From the NCBI GenBank assembly GCA_044375105.1, contig JBILNK010000044.1, positions 1 to 25,878 of the forward strand: a stretch of DNA of 25,878 bases, written 5' to 3'. The notes below the pieces were generated by a model, which was not told where the DNA came from, made no database searches, and saw nothing but the letters and a program-made list of their open reading frames with translations. Below, piece after piece: positions 22,895 through 25,878 of the stretch (position 1 is its first letter; every line of letters begins with the position of its first letter). The stretch is from JBIKLM01 sp044375105 (GTDB lineage: Bacteria; Planctomycetota; UBA1135; GCA-002686595). A program made the position numbers and the translations under genes.

Positions 22895-24522
22895 CACCAG
22901 CGCGGCTCCCCTTCCGCAAAATCGAGCAGGGCGTCCAGCTTGGGCGCCTCGCTGCGCGGCTGGTCGACGAACTCCACCAGTCCCCAGGAACCCCATTCCG
23001 AATAGGTCTCGATCGAATTCCAGTGGCAGAACAGGCGCCCTCCGGCCGCTTTCCAGCCGGCCAGGTAGCGCCCGTACAGCTGGCCCATGCGCGGGCTGCG
23101 GTTGGCGGCGTGGAAGCGTTCGGTCAGGGCCCGGTTCGATTGGGCGCCGCCGTGGCCGGCCAGGTGCTGGCCGCCTTCGTAGGCGATCAGGGGCAGGCCG
23201 AAGCGCCGCGCCACCCGCGCGTTCTCGCGGGTCTGCTCGAGCACCAGGTCGACGTCTTTCGAGAGCCAGGCGAAGAGCTGTTCCTCGCTCGCCGCGGCGA
23301 CCTCGCCCTGGCGCTCGGGGGCCCCCAGGCCATGGCCGAAGTACGGCGCGACCGCGTAGGCATCGGCCTGCCGGTGGGCATCCTTCCAGGACAGGATCAC
23401 CTCGGCGGTCCAGGGGTTCGCGCTCTGGCCGGCCAGCACGCGCACCAGGCGGCGCTCCGCACCGGCGCCGAAGGCCCGCTTCCAGATCGCGAAGACCTCG
23501 ACCGCGCGCTCGGAATAGGCCCGCAGCCGGGCCTCGAAAGGATTGCTGGACAGCCGGCGCTCGAGGCCGCGCTCCTGGGCCCAGCGCGCCTGGCTGAATT
23601 GGTCGTTCCAGACCTCGTTGGAGAGCTCGACGAAGGCCACCCGGCCCGGTTCCAGATGCTCGGCGACCTGCTCGGCCATGGCGCGCACGCCCTCATCGTC
23701 GAGCTCGTGCGGCACGCAGAACCAGCCGTCCTTGTCGAGCGCGTTCAGCAGCTCGACGCACAGCTCCAGGGCGACCCCCGAGTCGCCGGCCTGGGTCATG
23801 GTCGCGGCACGGGTACGCTGATCATCGCGCGCCAGCTTGGAATCGTTGGTGCGCTGCCAGTCCATGAAGCGCAGCGTCGAAAAGGGTCGCAGGAATTCGA
23901 GGAATTCGGGCCGGAAGGGCTGCTTGGCGTAGCTATCCGCGAATCCTTCCGGCACCAGGCGGATATCGCGCAGGGGATCCTTGGAGTCGCTCTCTAGCAG
24001 CTTGAGCTGCACGCCGGCATCGCTCGGAGTGATCACCACCTCGAGATGATCCTTGCCCCGGCCCACGATGCGTCCATCCTGCATCAGCTCCAGCTTGCCC
24101 CGTCCTGTGTGGTACAGACGATAGCGCCCGCCCGGGTAACGGCCCCTCAGGCCGCGGGCCATCAGAGTGCCCGCCGCCTGCCCGGGCCGTAGCCGTGCGA
24201 TCCAGCCGTCCGCATCCAGATCGAGCGGCTCGCCGGTATCCCACTCCCAGCCCTCGACCCGCTGTGGCAACCAGGGGCCGGCGCCGCGGAACAGGTCCAC
24301 GAACGGCTGCTGACTCGACCAGTAGGCTTGGTAGACCAGGTTGACCCCGACCGCCGGCCCGCTGCCCGCCGGCCCCTTCGGCTCCTCGGTGGCAACGGCA
24401 CCGCGCGGCTCCGCCGGCGCGTGCGCTTGAGGACAGCCGGGCATCGGCAGCAACGCCAGCAGCAGCGCCGGCCAAGCCGAAAAAGGTCGGGTGGGGTTCG
24501 GCATGGGCGGTGCCGGGATCAT
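22891..24522 (-). CDS. Lipoprotein resembling clan-A glycoside hydrolases ('cellulose-binding' type)
   Basis: This 543-residue exported lipoprotein has a hydrophobic leader ending 'MPGC' (Cys30). A beta-rich N-terminal part (about 55-190) is followed by a probable TIM barrel. 'VAFVELSNEVWND' carries E303 in the N-E position of clan-A acid/base residues, and 'LPLIAYEGGQHL' carries E449 in a plausible nucleophile position. Proteins with this NEVWN/YEGG pair are often labelled cellulose-binding, and activity is largely untested as far as I know. Its place between the sugar transferase and the acyltransferase suggests it cuts, trims or binds the locus's polysaccharide. The start is ambiguous: AAGGAG directly abuts ATG 24522, while ATG 24504 is 18 bases beyond, and both keep the lipobox. 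The stop overlaps the next GTG. Confidence 0.82.
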   Translation of the reverse strand: MIPAPPMPNPTRPFSAWPALLLALLPMPGCPQAHAPAEPRGAVATEEPKGPAGSGPAVGVNLVYQAYWSSQQPFVDLFRGAGPWLPQRVEGWEWDTGEPLDLDADGWIARLRPGQAAGTLMARGLRGRYPGGRYRLYHTGRGKLELMQDGRIVGRGKDHLEVVITPSDAGVQLKLLESDSKDPLRDIRLVPEGFADSYAKQPFRPEFLEFLRPFSTLRFMDWQRTNDSKLARDDQRTRAATMTQAGDSGVALELCVELLNALDKDGWFCVPHELDDEGVRAMAEQVAEHLEPGRVAFVELSNEVWNDQFSQARWAQERGLERRLSSNPFEARLRAYSERAVEVFAIWKRAFGAGAERRLVRVLAGQSANPWTAEVILSWKDAHRQADAYAVAPYFGHGLGAPERQGEVAAASEEQLFAWLSKDVDLVLEQTRENARVARRFGLPLIAYEGGQHLAGHGGAQSNRALTERFHAANRSPRMGQLYGRYLAGWKAAGGRLFCHWNSIETYSEWGSWGLVEFVDQPRSEAPKLDALLDFAEGEPRWW

Positions 24523-24808
24523 CTCCTTTTCGGCCCGCGCCTGGCCAGCTCTGTTGCGCGCTGAACGTCTGGAGACTCATTCTTGGCCAATTCTCCGCCG
24601 CTGGCGCGGCGTGCGGAGTTCGACCGGTCTGGCCTCGAGCGACCAGGGTATCGTGGCCACGCAATGGGGCTGGGAGCGGATCGGCCCGTTCTAGCGCTCC
24701 CGGTCCCTGCGCCGCGGGAAGGAGTCAGGACAGTCCGGCCGGTTGGTTGCCGTGCACGGACGGCGCCCGATTCGATCCTTACCTCAGCCTGTCAGCCCAT
24801 CGGCCCGG
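24523..24808. other. Intergenic region, possible internal promoter
   Basis: Here 286 bases separate the sugar transferase stop from the lipoprotein start on the same strand, a marked break in an otherwise tight locus. I see no gene, no intrinsic terminator with a T-tract and no sure promoter. A CCGTGCACGG palindrome lies near 24751-24760. The gap suggests the lipoprotein-acyltransferase-GT2 group has its own promoter. Confidence 0.35.
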
Positions 24809-25878
24809 TCAGTAGGCACCACGGCCGGTGAAGATCGCTTTCACGGTGCGCAGGATCAGCGTCAGGTCGGTCTTGAGGCCGCGCTGCTTGGCGTAGCGCG
24901 CGTCCATGCGCATCCAGTCTTCGAAGGACACGTCGCTGCGGCCGCTGACCTGCCAGGTGCAGGTCAGGCCGCCCTTGAGGCGCAGGCGCTGGCGCTGCCA
25001 GGCGGCGTAGTTCGGCACCTCGTCGAGGGTCGGGGGGCGCGGGCCGACCAGAGACATGTCGCCTTTGAGCACGTTCCAGATCTGCGGCAGCTCATCGAGG
25101 CTGTAGCGCCGCAGCACGCGGCCGATCGGCGTGACCCGCGGGTCGTTCTTCATCTTGAAGACCGGGCCGTCGGCCTCGTTCTGGGCCATCAGGGCCGTCT
25201 TGCGGGCCTCCGCATCGACGTACATGGAGCGGAACTTGTAGAACGTGAAGGGCTTGCCGCCGGCGCCGACGCGCTGCTGGCGGAAGATGATCGGGCCCGG
25301 CGAGGACAGGCGCACCAGCAGGGCCAGGGCCAGGAACAGGGGCGAGAGAAGCACCAGCGCGGTGCCGGCGCCGAGCACGTCCATGGAGCGCTTCCACAGG
25401 GGCGTCGGCGTCACCAAGACCTCCTCCAGGCTGTGCACCGGGCGCTCGCCCAGGTCGCGCCGGATCGCCGCCACGTCCGCCAGGCGCTCCGGGAAGGCCA
25501 CCAAGCGGCCAGCGGCGCCCGCCGGCTTCGGTTCGTGCTGCAAGCGGCGCAGGGTGTTGCCTTCCGCGACCGCGAAGCCCTCGGCCGGGGCCATGGGGAG
25601 GCTCGCGGGTTCGCTCGCGGTTCGGCTGGACCCGGCCTCCGGATCGGAGTCCGCGGAACCCTGCGTGCCGGCCGCTGGGCCCTCGCCGTCGGCGTCCGCG
25701 GGCTGGTCGGGGAACTCCAACTTGTTTTGCCCCGGATGCTGTGGCTCTCGCCCGGCCTCGCTGCGCTCGGCTCCGGGGGGCGCCGGTGCCGCCTCGCTGG
25801 GCACGGGCTGGGGCCCGCCGATCTGCCGGCCCTGGCCTTGGAACTGGTAGGGCAGGTCGGCGTAAACCCGGGAGTCCG
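24809..25878 (-). CDS. Polyprenyl-phosphate sugar-1-phosphate transferase, open at right edge
   Basis: This is the initiating enzyme of polysaccharide assembly: it moves a sugar-1-phosphate from a nucleotide sugar to undecaprenyl phosphate at the inner membrane. The core is the bacterial sugar transferase (WcaJ/PglC) domain in the last 195 residues. It has membrane hairpin 'LVLLSPLFLALALLVRL', 'FYKFRSMYVDAE', the catalytic Asp-Glu dyad in 'YSLDELPQIWNVLKGDMSLVGPRPP', and 'WQVSGRSDVSFEDWM'. Before it come about 135 residues rich in Ala/Pro/Glu/Gly and probably disordered, instead of the four-helix WcaJ membrane domain. The frame has no stop up to base 25878, and its first codons read 'DSRVYADLPYQFQGQG', so the gene probably continues outside. 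Possible internal starts are GTG 25804 and ATG 25594. Confidence 0.88.
   Translation of the reverse strand, partial: DSRVYADLPYQFQGQGRQIGGPQPVPSEAAPAPPGAERSEAGREPQHPGQNKLEFPDQPADADGEGPAAGTQGSADSDPEAGSSRTASEPASLPMAPAEGFAVAEGNTLRRLQHEPKPAGAAGRLVAFPERLADVAAIRRDLGERPVHSLEEVLVTPTPLWKRSMDVLGAGTALVLLSPLFLALALLVRLSSPGPIIFRQQRVGAGGKPFTFYKFRSMYVDAEARKTALMAQNEADGPVFKMKNDPRVTPIGRVLRRYSLDELPQIWNVLKGDMSLVGPRPPTLDEVPNYAAWQRQRLRLKGGLTCTWQVSGRSDVSFEDWMRMDARYAKQRGLKTDLTLILRTVKAIFTGRGAY

Overview
This is a G+C-rich bacterial window with no rRNA, tRNA, CRISPR or transposase visible. The best hint of lineage is the secreted metallophosphoesterase at 9520-11508. It ends in a domain of about 120 residues with a 'YGxG ... 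LPIP ... LYLQ ... SNGL' pattern, which I recall from large secreted-protein families of Planctomycetota. That recollection and the high G+C make a planctomycete-like host the leading guess, at moderate confidence and without a phylogenetic test.

Left part (1-9295). Bases 1-936 hold nothing I can defend as a gene. A two-component system follows on the minus strand: a membrane histidine kinase of the HisKA_3 type (1604-2848) and a NarL/LuxR-type response regulator (937-1602), separated by one base. It is divergent from a complete tripartite RND efflux system on the plus strand: periplasmic adaptor lipoprotein (3051-4295), RND pump (4692-7865) and TolC-type outer-membrane factor (7862-9295). A perfect inverted repeat at 2951-2971 lies in the shared control region and is a candidate operator. 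The pump carries D-N where AcrB has the D-D pair of its proton relay. The adaptor and pump genes are separated by an odd gap of about 400 bases.

Middle (9296-11715). A secreted three-part protein (metallophosphoesterase, DNRLRE-like region, C-terminal domain) stands alone on the minus strand. It ends at a convincing hairpin-plus-T-tract terminator.

Right part (11716-25878) is an exopolysaccharide/O-antigen-type biosynthesis locus with higher G+C. One minus-strand run (17387 down to 11716) encodes six tightly packed glycosyltransferase genes, four of whose junctions are stop/start overlaps. They are a GT4, an Alg14/PssD-like protein, an Alg13/PssE-like protein, a GT2, a second GT4, and a GT2 with membrane helices. 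Divergent from it are a flippase and an O-antigen-polymerase-like protein (17681-20586). Convergent with these is a second minus-strand block. It holds a polyprenyl-phosphate sugar-1-phosphate transferase running off the right edge, a lipoprotein resembling clan-A glycoside hydrolases, an acyltransferase-3, and a WbbL-like GT2.

Inferred pathway: the sugar transferase loads the first sugar on undecaprenyl phosphate. The glycosyltransferases extend it, the acyltransferase decorates it, the flippase moves it across the membrane and the polymerase joins repeat units. The hydrolase-like lipoprotein may trim or bind the product. Chain-length (Wzz/Wzc) and export (Wza) genes are not in the window. 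Transcription of several of these genes is unproven.
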